The notes under the pieces: model-generated
What the model saw: only the letters and a program-made list of their open reading frames with translations
Databases searched by the model: none
What the model was told of the DNA's origin: nothing
Program-made: the position numbers and the translations under genes
Shown: positions 8,043-16,644 of the stretch, piece by piece
Layout: each line of letters begins with the position of its first letter
How positions within the stretch are numbered: the stretch's first letter is position 1
Assembly: GCF_040227235.1 (NCBI RefSeq)
Contig: NZ_JBELNZ010000002.1
Span: 744,001-808,000 of the forward strand
Length of the DNA: 64,000 bases
Direction: 5' to 3'
DNA from: Parafrigoribacterium_A soli
GTDB lineage: Bacteria > Actinomycetota > Actinomycetes > Actinomycetales > Microbacteriaceae

Positions 8043-9389
8043 ATGACGGACGCACCCAAGCACGCACTTCGACTTCGCTCCCTCGACGGGTTGCGGGGAC
8101 TGGCTGCGGTCATCGTCCTCGCTCATCACCTGTCGATGACCATCCCCGCCATCTCGAATGCCTACGATTCGTCGAGCAACCTGGTGCCCTTCTCGCTCGC
8201 CTGGTGGTTCGTGGGCGGACCCGCCAAGATACTGGTCGCCGGACCTGAGTTCGTGCTCGTGTTCTTCGTGCTGAGCGGCTTCGTGCTCACGCTGTCGCCA
8301 CTCAGCCGCGTCAAGCGAGAAGACACCGGCGACCCGACCGCGCGCTACGACTGGGCCGCGTACTACCCGCGACGAATCGTGCGCCTCGGCGTGCCGGTCG
8401 TCGCCTCGATGGTGCTCGCGTACCTCGTGATCGCCGTGCCGCCGCACCCAACCGTCGGTGGCGCCGGTTCCTGGCTCACTCGCCAGGCACACCCGAACAT
8501 CAGTCTGTCGAATCTCGTTACCGAGACGCTTCTCATCGCGGATCCGCAGCGTCCATCCGTCAACCCGCCGCTGTGGTCGCTCACCTGGGAACTCTGGTTC
8601 TCGCTGCTGCTGCCACTCGCTGTCGTCATCGCCCTGTGGAGCCGGCGCGCTCCCGTGCTGTGGGGTCTCTTCTTCTGCGGCGCGAGCCTCGTCGGATACG
8701 TCCAGCACGAGACCGCGGCGATGTACCTGCCCGCATTTGCGCTCGGCGCCCTGCTCGGTGCGAACGCCCACCGCATCCACGACGCCGTCGCTCGAGCCAA
8801 CCACACCAGGCGGCTCACCGCGATCTGGATCGGGCTCGCGATAGCAGGCCCGGCACTATCGACCAGCTACTGGATGCTGCGCCCGCTTCTCAGCGGGCCG
8901 ACCGCGGATGCCGCACTCGCCCTACGGGTGCCCGGCGCGGCCATCATGGTCGCGACCGTCGCGTTCTGTCCGGCGGCAAGCCGGATCTTCGAGAGCCGAG
9001 GGCTCGCCTGGCTCGGAAAGATCAGCTTTAGCCTCTACCTCGTGCACTCCCCCGTGGTTGTGTGCTTCGGCCTCTTGTTCGTGGGGTCGCCCTGGTGGAT
9101 CGGCGCGGTGCTTTCGCTCGCGACGACGCTGGTGCTCACGCTGATGATGTACTCCCTCGTCGAGAAGCCGTCGATTGAGCTCGCCTCGCGCACCGGACGG
9201 CGAGTGTCGGCCCTGTTCGCTCTCCTCGCGGCTCGACTCGGCAAGCGGATGCCTGCCAACGTCGCGGCCGGGGAACCCGCTCGCACCGCATCGGCGATAA
9301 GCGAGTCGGAGCTGGACGAACCGACCCTGGACGCGCGAGCGCGAGAGACGCGGCAGCTCGAAGACGCACTCAGGGGCAGCGCGCGGTAG
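8043..9389 (+). CDS. Acyltransferase family 3 (OafA/YrhL-like) membrane protein
   Basis: A 448-residue integral membrane O-acyltransferase. The N-terminal motif LRSLDGLRGLAAVIVLAHHL contains the catalytic His typical of Acyl_transf_3 (PF01757). About ten hydrophobic segments follow, ending near residue 390, and the last 60 residues are a polar, probably cytoplasmic tail. Family members acetylate or otherwise acylate surface polysaccharides, peptidoglycan or glycolipids. The nearby teichoic-type polymerase gene makes a cell-wall polymer a reasonable substrate, but the sequence does not identify it. The tmRNA gene ends only eight bases past its stop, on the opposite strand. Confidence 0.88.
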   Translation: MTDAPKHALRLRSLDGLRGLAAVIVLAHHLSMTIPAISNAYDSSSNLVPFSLAWWFVGGPAKILVAGPEFVLVFFVLSGFVLTLSPLSRVKREDTGDPTARYDWAAYYPRRIVRLGVPVVASMVLAYLVIAVPPHPTVGGAGSWLTRQAHPNISLSNLVTETLLIADPQRPSVNPPLWSLTWELWFSLLLPLAVVIALWSRRAPVLWGLFFCGASLVGYVQHETAAMYLPAFALGALLGANAHRIHDAVARANHTRRLTAIWIGLAIAGPALSTSYWMLRPLLSGPTADAALALRVPGAAIMVATVAFCPAASRIFESRGLAWLGKISFSLYLVHSPVVVCFGLLFVGSPWWIGAVLSLATTLVLTLMMYSLVEKPSIELASRTGRRVSALFALLAARLGKRMPANVAAGEPARTASAISESELDEPTLDARARETRQLEDALRGSAR

Positions 9390-9397
9390 TGACCAAG

Positions 9398-9772
9398 GGT
9401 GGAGATGGGGGGAATTGAACCCCCGTCCACTGCTGTGGTCGTGTGCCTTCTACGGGTGTAGCCAGTGAAAGCGTTCTACTCGGCTCCGGACTTTGCCACT
9501 GGCATCTAATCCGACGAGCCCAGCCCTGGTTAAAGTCCCTCGCAGCCCTCGGGCGTAACTACGAAGCAATCTCTCTAGATAACGCCAGAACCCGGGTAGA
9601 GAGCATTCCCGGACTGACGGACTTCATTTAGTGCTTTTGCTTAGGCAGCAAGAGCGAAGTCAGTGCGCTTTGAATTGGCACTTATATTTTGCAGACATCG
9701 TTTACGAGATAAGCCTGCCTCCTCGACCCGCTTCTCACAGTTGCTCAGGCAATGTCGAAACCGATCATCCCC
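9398..9772 (-). ncRNA. ssrA: Transfer-messenger RNA (tmRNA)
   Basis: tmRNA rescues stalled ribosomes together with SmpB. Read on the minus strand, the 5' end GGGGATGATCGGTTTCGAC begins at 9772 and pairs with the 3' acceptor strand CATCTCC, followed by A and CC at 9400-9398. A T-arm with GGTTCAATTCC is present. The internal reading frame encodes the tag ANSKRTDFALAA and a TAA stop. The total is about 375 bases, normal for a one-piece tmRNA. The terminal A of CCA is not encoded, since the next genomic base reads C, so CCA must be completed after transcription. Its partner smpB lies about 9.3 kb away on the same strand. Confidence 0.96.
9641..9679 (-). other. tmRNA proteolysis-tag reading frame
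   Basis: The resume codon is GCC (Ala), and the frame reads ANSKRTDFALAA then TAA. The C-terminal ALAA is the degradation signal recognised by Clp-type proteases. It is embedded in ssrA. Confidence 0.95.
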
Positions 9773-9951
9773 ATGCGCCCCATGAAAGGGAGGTCACTAC
9801 CGCGCGCTGTTGAGTTGTCACTGCTGCAACCATCGGATGCAGCCCTACAGCTTAGAACATCCGGGCGGCACTTTCTATGCCCACGAGGATTCGCCTGACA
9901 CAGAGTTCACCGAGCGGCCATCTCGACGTTCCTCGGGATGTGCTGGGATTT

Positions 9952-9968
9952 CTTAGACGCTTCTTAGA
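9952..9968. promoter_or_regulatory. Tandem CTTAGA repeat upstream of the polymerase fusion gene
   Basis: CTTAGA occurs at 9952 and 9963, and TTCTTAGA is repeated with an 11-base period, the spacing typical of OmpR-family regulator half-sites. It lies 58 bases before the 10026 start. A response regulator gene of this family sits just downstream at 12628. Related CTTAGG/CTTAAG copies precede the 44659 gene. Confidence 0.4.
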
Positions 9969-10025
9969 GTAATTCAGCAAAACTCCCCCCGACGGCTCCG
10001 ACCGTCTCCGTGGGAGGAAACCAAG

Positions 10026-12551
10026 GTGAAACGGCTGACGAGGCGTGCGAAAAATCGGGTTCGGCAGGTGAGGCGTGCACTCGCTGCAGAACTGCGCGCA
10101 CTCGTTCAACGGGGCGCGATTCGCGACCGAACGGTGCTGTACGAGTCGTTCGAGGGTAACGGGGTTCTCTGCAACCCGGAAGCGATCTTTCGCGAACTGC
10201 TCCGCAGCGTCGACCTGCGCGACCTGACGCACACCTGGGTGCTCGACAGCCTGCACGCGCACCAGGACATCCAGAAGGAGTTCGCGCACAACCCGCGCGT
10301 GCAGTTCGTGCGCTACCGGTCGCTGCAGTACTTCCGCGCTCTCGCGACGAGCAAATTCCTCGTCAACAACGCGACCTTTCCGCCCGAGTTCGGCAAGCGG
10401 CCGGGCCAGATCTACCTCAACACCTGGCACGGTACCCCGCTCAAGCACATGGGCTACGACATGCCGAACGGCGCCATGGGCTCGGCCAACACGCTGCGCA
10501 ACTTTGTTTCCGCCGACTACCTCCTCTCCCAGAACTCCTTCATGACGGAGCGGATGTATGAGAAGGCGTACAGACTTCGAGGAATCTACACGGGGAAGAT
10601 CATCGAGGCGGGATACCCGCGCGTCGATCACCAGTTCCTCGGCGCAGACGCCGTTGCTCGCGACCGGTCGCGGCTTGGGTCGGCGGGCCTGGATCTTCGC
10701 GGCCGCCGCATCGTGCTGTTCGCTCCCACCTGGAAGGGCGATTCGTTCACGGCACCGGAAGACGACGCCCGCCTGCTCCTCGAAACGGTGCAGGCCGTGC
10801 AGCAACGCCTCGGCGCGGATGAGTACGTCGTGCTGCTGAAGACCCACCAGGTGGTGCATCGCTTCGCCGTCCACGATCCGGCGCTCGCCCGGGTTCTCGT
10901 ACCGAACGACATCCCGACGAATGCCATGCTCGGCCTCAGCGACATCCTCATCACCGACTACTCGTCGATCTTTTTCGACTTCCTCGCCTCCGACCGCCCC
11001 ATCGTCTTCTACACACCGGATGCGAGCGCCTACTCCGATTCGCGCGGCACCTACCTGCCGACCGAGCAGTTGCCCGGCCCCAGCTGCTTCACCGTGGATG
11101 AGCTCGCTGAAGCCGTGCGGGAGGCGGGAAGCGATCGGACGCCGCAATCGACTCGGGACGCCCGGTACCGCGACGCCAAGGAGCGCTTCACGACGCACGA
11201 CGACGGAAGCGCGGCGGAACGAGTGGTGGACATCGTCTTCCGCGGTAACACCGCAGACCCCGCCGTGCTGTCGATCTCCGACGACACCCGCATCCCCGTG
11301 CTGCTGCACCTCGGCGGAATGCGCTCGAACGGCATCACCTCGGCGGCGCTGAACCTGCTCGGTGCCATCGACCACGACAGGTACGACGTGTCAGCCGTAT
11401 TCGCTCGCCCGCGCGGCGCACAGCAGAGAGCGAACCAGGCCAGGATCGATCCCCGGGTACGGCAATTCCATCGCATGGCTGGCATGAACGGCAGCAAGGT
11501 CTCGCACCTTCGCCGCAAGGTGGCCGACATCCGCCATGAACCACTTTCCGCGCTACCCGCGCTCCAGCACGAGTTCTGGAACGATGAGTGGCGCCGCTGC
11601 TTCGGCCAGAGCCGCTTCGACTCGGTGATCGACTTCAGCGGATACAGCCCATTCTGGGCGAGGCTGCTGCTGCACTCCCCCGAGGCCCGACGGTCGATCT
11701 GGCTGCACAACGACATCGTCGCCGAAGCGGACCGCGTCATCCGGAGGCGTAGGCGGATGCGAGTGGGCCTGCGCGCGGTGTTCGCGCTGTACGAGTCATT
11801 TGACGCGCTCGTCTCGGTGTCACCGAGCCTCGACCTGGTCAATCGCGCGTCGCTCCTCGAGCCGTACGGGCTGCGAGCAGAGCAGTTCGTGGCGGCGCGC
11901 AACCTGGTCAACAACCGGCAGGTCATCGAGGGCATAGCGCAGGATGTGCGCGAGCTCGCCCAGCATCCGGTGGATGCGGAGACCGGCGAGATCGTCGTGC
12001 CGGACTGGGCGCGCTCACTCGCAACCGACGACGGCCTCACGTGGTTCGTCACGGTGGGCAGATTCTCTCCGGAGAAGAACCAGGCGCGGCTTCTGCGCGC
12101 GTTCGCCGCGGTGCACCGCGACAACCCCAACACCCGACTGCTCCTGGTGGGCTACGGGCCGCTTCGGAGCTCGCTCGAAACGCTGCGCGACGGACTGGGG
12201 CTCGCGGGCGCCGCCTTCCTTGTCGGACCGTACGCGAACCCCTTCGCCATCGTCGCCGCAGCCGACTGTTTCGTCCTCTCCAGCAACTACGAGGGGCAAC
12301 CGATGGTGATCCTCGAGGCCGCGATCGTGGGCCTGCCCATCGTGTCCGTCGACTTCAATTCGATTCACGACGCGCTCCCCCACGACGGCATCCATGTCGT
12401 GGCGCAGGACGATGACGCTCTCGCCGAGGGAATGCGCGACTTCCTCGCCGGCAGCGTGGCACCGTGCTCGCTGGATGCGGAGGACTACAACCGCGAGGCG
12501 ATCGGGGAGTTCTACGACGTCGCTGTCGGTCGCGCGCTCTCGCGCGTGTGA
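10026..12551 (+). CDS. Fusion: CDP-glycerol glycerophosphotransferase-like domain plus GT4 glycosyltransferase domain
   Basis: An 841-residue two-enzyme protein. The N-terminal half (about residues 30-400) is a Glyphos_transf (TagB/TagF) domain with LNTWHGTPLKHMG, VLFAPTWKGDSF and ILITDYSSIFFDF, the motifs of poly(glycerol-phosphate) or poly(ribitol-phosphate) transferases. The C-terminal half (about 415-835) is a GT-B, family-4-like glycosyltransferase with VTVGRFSPEKNQARLL, LLLVGYGPLRSSLE and SSNYEGQPMVILEAAIVGLPIV. Together they suggest synthesis of a teichoic-acid-like polymer that is also glycosylated. The basic N terminus may bind membrane. The GTG start follows GGAGG eight bases upstream. 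An OmpR-type two-component system follows directly. Confidence 0.88.
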   Translation: MKRLTRRAKNRVRQVRRALAAELRALVQRGAIRDRTVLYESFEGNGVLCNPEAIFRELLRSVDLRDLTHTWVLDSLHAHQDIQKEFAHNPRVQFVRYRSLQYFRALATSKFLVNNATFPPEFGKRPGQIYLNTWHGTPLKHMGYDMPNGAMGSANTLRNFVSADYLLSQNSFMTERMYEKAYRLRGIYTGKIIEAGYPRVDHQFLGADAVARDRSRLGSAGLDLRGRRIVLFAPTWKGDSFTAPEDDARLLLETVQAVQQRLGADEYVVLLKTHQVVHRFAVHDPALARVLVPNDIPTNAMLGLSDILITDYSSIFFDFLASDRPIVFYTPDASAYSDSRGTYLPTEQLPGPSCFTVDELAEAVREAGSDRTPQSTRDARYRDAKERFTTHDDGSAAERVVDIVFRGNTADPAVLSISDDTRIPVLLHLGGMRSNGITSAALNLLGAIDHDRYDVSAVFARPRGAQQRANQARIDPRVRQFHRMAGMNGSKVSHLRRKVADIRHEPLSALPALQHEFWNDEWRRCFGQSRFDSVIDFSGYSPFWARLLLHSPEARRSIWLHNDIVAEADRVIRRRRRMRVGLRAVFALYESFDALVSVSPSLDLVNRASLLEPYGLRAEQFVAARNLVNNRQVIEGIAQDVRELAQHPVDAETGEIVVPDWARSLATDDGLTWFVTVGRFSPEKNQARLLRAFAAVHRDNPNTRLLLVGYGPLRSSLETLRDGLGLAGAAFLVGPYANPFAIVAAADCFVLSSNYEGQPMVILEAAIVGLPIVSVDFNSIHDALPHDGIHVVAQDDDALAEGMRDFLAGSVAPCSLDAEDYNREAIGEFYDVAVGRALSRV

Positions 12552-12575
12552 CGCGGAGGGGATGACGGCGCCCGG

Positions 12576-12581
12576 TAGATT
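12576..12581 (+). promoter_or_regulatory. Probable -10 element of the response regulator operon
   Basis: TAGATT lies after the polymerase gene and 46 bases before the ATG at 12628, leaving a leader of about 40 bases that carries GGAG six bases before the start. Confidence 0.45.
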
Positions 12582-12627
12582 GGAGGCACCAGGCGGTGCG
12601 TTCTCTTCGACCGATGCGGAGCCTCCC

Positions 12628-13305
12628 ATGCGAGTCGCCACTCCCCCCGAGCAGCCGCGGCTGCTCCTCATCGAAGACGACCCGCAGCTCGGTCCGCTGA
12701 TCGCGCAGGTTCTCTCTGAGAACTACGACGTCACACTCGAAACCGACGGCCAGCGCGGCATGGTCGCCGGTCTGAGCGGCAACTTCGACGTCATGGTCAT
12801 CGACCGCCGGCTTCCCTCGCTCGACGGCCTCGCCGTGGTCGAAGCGCTGCGGCGCAAGCGCGTCACCACGCCCATCCTGGTGCTCACCGCGCTCGGAACC
12901 CTGCCGGACAAGGTCGGTGGCCTCGATGCGGGTGCGAACGACTATCTGGTCAAGCCATTCGAGTTCGACGAGCTCCTGGCCAGGCTGCGCGCACTCAGGC
13001 GCACCTTCACGGGCGAGGGGGCCATGATCCGCGTCGGCTCGTGGGAGTTCTATCCCGAGAGCCGCACGATCTATTCGCCCTACGACGGTCGCGTTCTCCT
13101 GACCCCGCGGGAGACGGCGCTGCTCAGGACGCTCGCGGAGAACCCGCGCCAGACGTTCAGCCGGCAGCAGCTCCTTCACGCGGCATTCACCTCGGATGAC
13201 CAACCCGGAACGGTCGACACCTACGTGCACTACCTCAGACGCAAGGTCGATCTCGACGTCGTTCTCACCGTGCGCGGCCAGGGCTACCGCCTGGGGGACA
13301 TATGA
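12628..13305 (+). CDS. OmpR/PhoB-family response regulator
   Basis: A 225-residue DNA-binding response regulator. The receiver domain has the acidic pocket LLIEDD near residue 14, phospho-acceptor Asp in VMVIDRRLPSLDG near 53, and the conserved Lys in NDYLVKPFEF near 104. The winged-helix output domain includes LLTPRETALLRTLAENP and VDTYVHYLRRKVDLDVVLTVRGQGYRLG. I chose the ATG at 12628 because a -10 and a GGAG site lie upstream and it gives standard length; an ATG at 12562 in the same frame would add an unlikely 22-residue extension. Its stop overlaps the kinase start (ATGA). Confidence 0.92.
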   Translation: MRVATPPEQPRLLLIEDDPQLGPLIAQVLSENYDVTLETDGQRGMVAGLSGNFDVMVIDRRLPSLDGLAVVEALRRKRVTTPILVLTALGTLPDKVGGLDAGANDYLVKPFEFDELLARLRALRRTFTGEGAMIRVGSWEFYPESRTIYSPYDGRVLLTPRETALLRTLAENPRQTFSRQQLLHAAFTSDDQPGTVDTYVHYLRRKVDLDVVLTVRGQGYRLGDI

Positions 13306-14309
13306 ACGAGCGGCAGGCCAACTCCACGACCGTTGACGGCGACACCCTCGCCGTGCGGCGCGCCTCCCGCCGCGTGGGCATCCAGATCGCCGTCGCATCC
13401 ACGGTCGTCGTCGTGGCGATCATCACGGGTATCTACCTGTTCGTCATCACGAAGGTGAAACCGGGAGAGGTCTTCGAACTCGTTCCCGATCCCGAAAACC
13501 TCGACGTGAGCGCCGGTGATGTCCTGCGCGGGGCGGTCGTGCTGGGCATCGTGCTCATCGTGTGCGCCGGCATCCTCGGCTGGTTCATCACGCGCCAGGC
13601 CGTGCGACCGCTCGGCAACGCACTGCGCATGCAGCGCACGTTCGTGGCGGATGCGAGCCACGAGCTGCGCACGCCGCTCACGGTGCTCGACGCGCGGCTT
13701 CAGGTGCTGCAGCGAGGCCTCGCGGCAGACGACCCATCGGCCGCGACGGTCGCGCAGCTGCGCGATGACGCGAAGTCCCTGGTGGATGTCGTGAACGATC
13801 TGCTGCTGGCTGCCGAGCCGACCGCTGGGCCGAGCGCTGAGACGGCGGCAACGCCTGTGAGACCGGTGATCGACGCCGTTGCCACCTCGATGCAACTCAT
13901 CGCGGATGAGAAGGCGGTCAGGATCACCGCGGCCGACATCGAACCCGTCTCGGCCGTCATCCCCGAAACGAGCCTGCACCGCTGTCTCGTGGCGCTGCTC
14001 GACAATGCCGTGCGCTTTGCCCCGGAGGGATCCGAGGTCGCCATCGGTGTGTCGGCAACGCGCTCCTTGGTGGAGATAACGGTGAGCGATCGGGGGCCGG
14101 GAATCCGGGACATTTCCCCGAGGCGCATCTTCGACCGCTTCGCCCACGGCAGGAGCGCCGGGGAACAGACCACGGCGACGCGAAGCGGTTTCGGCATCGG
14201 CCTCGCACTCGTTCGGGACATCGCCACCCGACACGGCGGTTCCGTCACGGTGGTGCGCAGTTCAGCAGAGGGAACCGAGATCGGCCTCTCTGTGCCGCGC
14301 GCCCGCTAA
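13302..14309 (+). CDS. Sensor histidine kinase, partner of the 12628 regulator
   Basis: A 335-residue HisKA-type kinase with two membrane helices (about residues 26-50 and 72-95) flanking a very short extracytoplasmic loop of about 20 residues, so it may sense within the membrane or through a partner. The phospho-acceptor His is in the H-box DASHELRTPLTVLDARL near residue 121. The ATPase domain has the N-box VALLDNAVRFAPEG, the G1 box DRGPGIRD and the G2 box GFGIGLALVRDIATRHGG. There is no HAMP domain. It overlaps the regulator by four bases. The stimulus is unknown; adjacency to the teichoic-type polymerase hints at envelope stress or phosphate control. Confidence 0.93.
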   Translation: MNERQANSTTVDGDTLAVRRASRRVGIQIAVASTVVVVAIITGIYLFVITKVKPGEVFELVPDPENLDVSAGDVLRGAVVLGIVLIVCAGILGWFITRQAVRPLGNALRMQRTFVADASHELRTPLTVLDARLQVLQRGLAADDPSAATVAQLRDDAKSLVDVVNDLLLAAEPTAGPSAETAATPVRPVIDAVATSMQLIADEKAVRITAADIEPVSAVIPETSLHRCLVALLDNAVRFAPEGSEVAIGVSATRSLVEITVSDRGPGIRDISPRRIFDRFAHGRSAGEQTTATRSGFGIGLALVRDIATRHGGSVTVVRSSAEGTEIGLSVPRAR

Positions 14310-14328
14310 GCGGTCTCCGCCGCGAGGT

Positions 14329-14454
14329 TCAGACCTCGGCGAAGTCGGTCCGTTCGGCATCAACCTCGGTCAACACTGCCACGGCGTATCGGGCGATCAC
14401 CGCGATGCCTGCCAGCGCCAGCACTCCGAAACCGGACGCCAAGATCCACTCCAT
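14329..14454 (-). CDS. 41-residue single-pass membrane protein
   Basis: A small open frame too short for most gene finders: MEWILASGFGVLALAGIAVI begins a single hydrophobic helix (about residues 5-30), and the tail is acidic (DAERTDFAEV). A strong ribosome-binding site, GGGAGGG, stands six bases before the ATG, which is the main argument that it is translated. It converges on the histidine kinase, with 19 bases between the stops. No family is recognised; it is too long and differently patterned for KdpF. A role as a kinase or transporter accessory peptide is possible but unsupported. Confidence 0.55.
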   Translation of the reverse strand: MEWILASGFGVLALAGIAVIARYAVAVLTEVDAERTDFAEV

Positions 14455-14576
14455 CTCGAACCCTCCCGTGTGTGGCGCCTCCCGATGCTGCGCGCTTCCC
14501 ATCACTCTGTCGCACCGCTGCCCAGAAACCTCAAAGAATGCGGCACCGTGGGCCGCGGAGGGCGTGGGTTCGAGCC

Positions 14577-15326
14577 TCAGCTGAGTGCCGCTGGCCGCTG
14601 TTTCACGGGCGCGAGCCAGGTCGCAACGACGACGCCCGTGATGGAACCCGCGGCCATGATCGCTGCGAGCACCACGATCTGAAAGCGACCCGCCTCGAGT
14701 GGCGAGACACCACCGAAGATGGCGCCGACGAAGGCGCCGGGAAGTGTCACGAGTCCCGTCGTCTTCGACTGGTCGGTCGAGGGGATGAGCGCGGAGTAGA
14801 CGGCACCGCGCGCGAGGGCAAAGGTGGACTGCCTCGGGGTCGCACCGAGCGCAAGCCAGCCCTCGACCTCGTCCCAGTGGTCGCCAACGGCCTCGTTGAA
14901 ACGGCGGCCGGCGAGAGTCGCAATCGACATGGTGTTGCCGATGACGATGCCGCCGATCGCCAGGGCATAGCGCGGCGCGAACTCGATCGCGCCCGTCGCG
15001 AACACGATGCCCAGGGTCACGACGATGGCGAGCGCCATCGACCCGAACATCATGCGCGCGTGCTCCCACGACCAGCCCACCCGGCGCGTCGCCGTGGAGG
15101 CGGCGACGCTGAACATCACGAGCAGAGCCACGGTGACCCAGAGCGGGCTCGAGATGACACCGGCAAGCACGAAGCTGATGATCGCGAGTTGCACGGTGCC
15201 CCGCAGAATCGCGAGAGCGGGGGCCGACCGATGCGGGACGCGATACGCGGTCAGCACGGCAGTGGCCACGAGGATGAGGATCGCGACGCCGGTCAGACTC
15301 GGCAGAATCGTTGCTGCCCATGCCAT
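14577..15326 (-). CDS. UPF0014/FetB-like ABC transporter permease (orphan)
   Basis: A 249-residue membrane protein of the FetB/YbbM (UPF0014) family, whose members act with an ATPase (FetA) in metal, probably iron, export. About seven hydrophobic helices are visible, and family motifs such as RGTVQLAIISFVLAGVI, IGNTMSIATLAGRRFNE and GATPRQSTFALARGAVYSALIPSTDQSKTTGLV (given as positions about 85-175) are present. No FetA-like ATPase lies beside it. A -10-like TAAGCT ends six bases before the ATG and overlaps the stop codon of the GH27 gene, so it has its own promoter. Confidence 0.83.
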   Translation of the reverse strand: MAWAATILPSLTGVAILILVATAVLTAYRVPHRSAPALAILRGTVQLAIISFVLAGVISSPLWVTVALLVMFSVAASTATRRVGWSWEHARMMFGSMALAIVVTLGIVFATGAIEFAPRYALAIGGIVIGNTMSIATLAGRRFNEAVGDHWDEVEGWLALGATPRQSTFALARGAVYSALIPSTDQSKTTGLVTLPGAFVGAIFGGVSPLEAGRFQIVVLAAIMAAGSITGVVVATWLAPVKQRPAALS

Positions 15327-15332
15327 GCACAG

Positions 15333-15338
15333 AGCTTA
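15333..15338 (-). promoter_or_regulatory. Probable -10 element of the FetB-like gene
   Basis: On the minus strand TAAGCT ends six bases before the ATG at 15326. Its TAA is also the stop codon of the upstream GH27 gene. Confidence 0.5.
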
Positions 15339-16577
15339 GCCGGGCGAGACGACCAGCATCACCGTCGCGTGCGCATCCACCTGGCGGACGAGTGGCGACA
15401 CCGTGTCCGAGACGCCACCGGTCCAGACGTCGACGACGTGGTAGCGCGCCAGCGCGCCGAGCGAGGTCTTCGACAGGGCCGCGGAGAGGCTCGTCCCGTG
15501 GTCCGTCTCATTCGTCAGTGTGATCGCGACCGAGCCGTCGGCGAGATCCTTGGCGAGAACGAGCTGACCCGAGGCGTCGGACAGGATGCGCGCCTGCCCG
15601 CCGAGCACATCCTGGTCGATGGCAATGGCGCGGGCGTTGCCGAGGATGGCCAGGGCATCCGCACCGGCAGAGCCGAGGTCGTTGCCCGCCAGCAGCGGTG
15701 CCGCCATCTCGCACCACAGGCTGAACTGGGTTCGATACTCCACGGTGGTCATTCCGCCGTTTCCCACCTCGAGCATGTCCGGATCGTTCCAATGGCCGAG
15801 GCTCGCACTCGGGGCCAGCGCGGCGTTCGTGTTCGCTATGCCGATCATCGAGGCCCAGGTGTCGTGGATGTCGTGCGTGGTGCGCCAGAGGTCCGCGACC
15901 GACGCCCGCCAGACCGCGACCGGCGCCTCGGGCTTGTCGTGGATGCTGAACACGATGGGGCGACCCGTCGTATCCAGTGCCTGCCGCATCATCGAGAACC
16001 CGGACCGCCTGGAGACACCGTCCCGGTCGGCGCTGCACCAGTCGTACTTGAGATAGTCGGCTCCCCAGGAGGCAAAGGTGCGCGCATCGAGTGACTCGTG
16101 CCCAAGGCTCCCGAGTGTGCCGGGATAGTCGTTGTACAGCTCCGCGCAGGTGCGCCTGCCGGGCGTCGCGTAGATGCCGAAGGAGAGCCCCCGCGCGTGG
16201 ATGTAGTCGCCCAGCGCCTTCATGCCCTGTGGAAACCGGGTGGGGTCGGCCCTGAGTCGGCCACGTGCGTCGCGGGTGGGCGCCTGCCAGCAGTCGTCGA
16301 CATTGACGTAGCGGTAGCCGAGGGAACGCAAGCCGTCACGAACGATGGCGTCCGCCGCGGCCTCGACGTCGGCCGCGGTCACCGAGCAACCGAAGTGGTT
16401 CCAGCTGTTCCAGCCCATCGGCGGCGACGCGGCCAGAACCTTCGTCGCGGCGGGAGCCGGTGCGCTCATCCGCGTGGTCGCTGACGAATCGACCGAGCCG
16501 CAGGCGGTGAGCGCCAGCACGGATGCCGTGGCGACCGCCGCGAGGAACAGCCGAGCCAGCTCACGCGTGCCTCGCAT
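15336..16577 (-). CDS. Glycoside hydrolase family 27 alpha-galactosidase-like lipoprotein
   Basis: A 413-residue exported enzyme. The N terminus is a lipoprotein signal peptide with the lipobox LTAC (Cys at about residue 26), so it should be anchored outside the membrane. The GH27 barrel starts at PPMGWNSWNHFGC and has the nucleophile Asp in YLKYDWC (about residue 178) and the acid/base Asp in RTTHDIHD (about 234); VDDCW and WNDPDML are also typical. A C-terminal beta domain follows. Substrates would be alpha-galactosides, alpha-N-acetylgalactosaminides or beta-arabinopyranosides. GGAG lies seven bases before the ATG. It is the downstream member of a minus-strand run with the GT39-like gene. 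Confidence 0.9.
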   Translation of the reverse strand: MRGTRELARLFLAAVATASVLALTACGSVDSSATTRMSAPAPAATKVLAASPPMGWNSWNHFGCSVTAADVEAAADAIVRDGLRSLGYRYVNVDDCWQAPTRDARGRLRADPTRFPQGMKALGDYIHARGLSFGIYATPGRRTCAELYNDYPGTLGSLGHESLDARTFASWGADYLKYDWCSADRDGVSRRSGFSMMRQALDTTGRPIVFSIHDKPEAPVAVWRASVADLWRTTHDIHDTWASMIGIANTNAALAPSASLGHWNDPDMLEVGNGGMTTVEYRTQFSLWCEMAAPLLAGNDLGSAGADALAILGNARAIAIDQDVLGGQARILSDASGQLVLAKDLADGSVAITLTNETDHGTSLSAALSKTSLGALARYHVVDVWTGGVSDTVSPLVRQVDAHATVMLVVSPG

Positions 16578-16644
16578 CCGAGATCTCCGTTCGCTCAGGC
16601 GTTCTCCTCGCCACCACGGTAGTGCCGCAACGGGGATCCGGCGA

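Noticed and set aside
9443..9813. Two short open frames over the tmRNA
   Set aside because: They run antisense to a well-defined ssrA structure and have no ribosome-binding site.
9991..10008. Small GACGG/CCGTC hairpin just before the 10026 start
   Set aside because: A five-base stem in GC-rich DNA is expected by chance and overlaps the leader of the next gene.
14472..16094. 540-codon plus-strand open frame
   Set aside because: Antisense to the FetB-like and GH27 genes, with a composition (Arg, Asp, His, Gly) typical of shadow frames.
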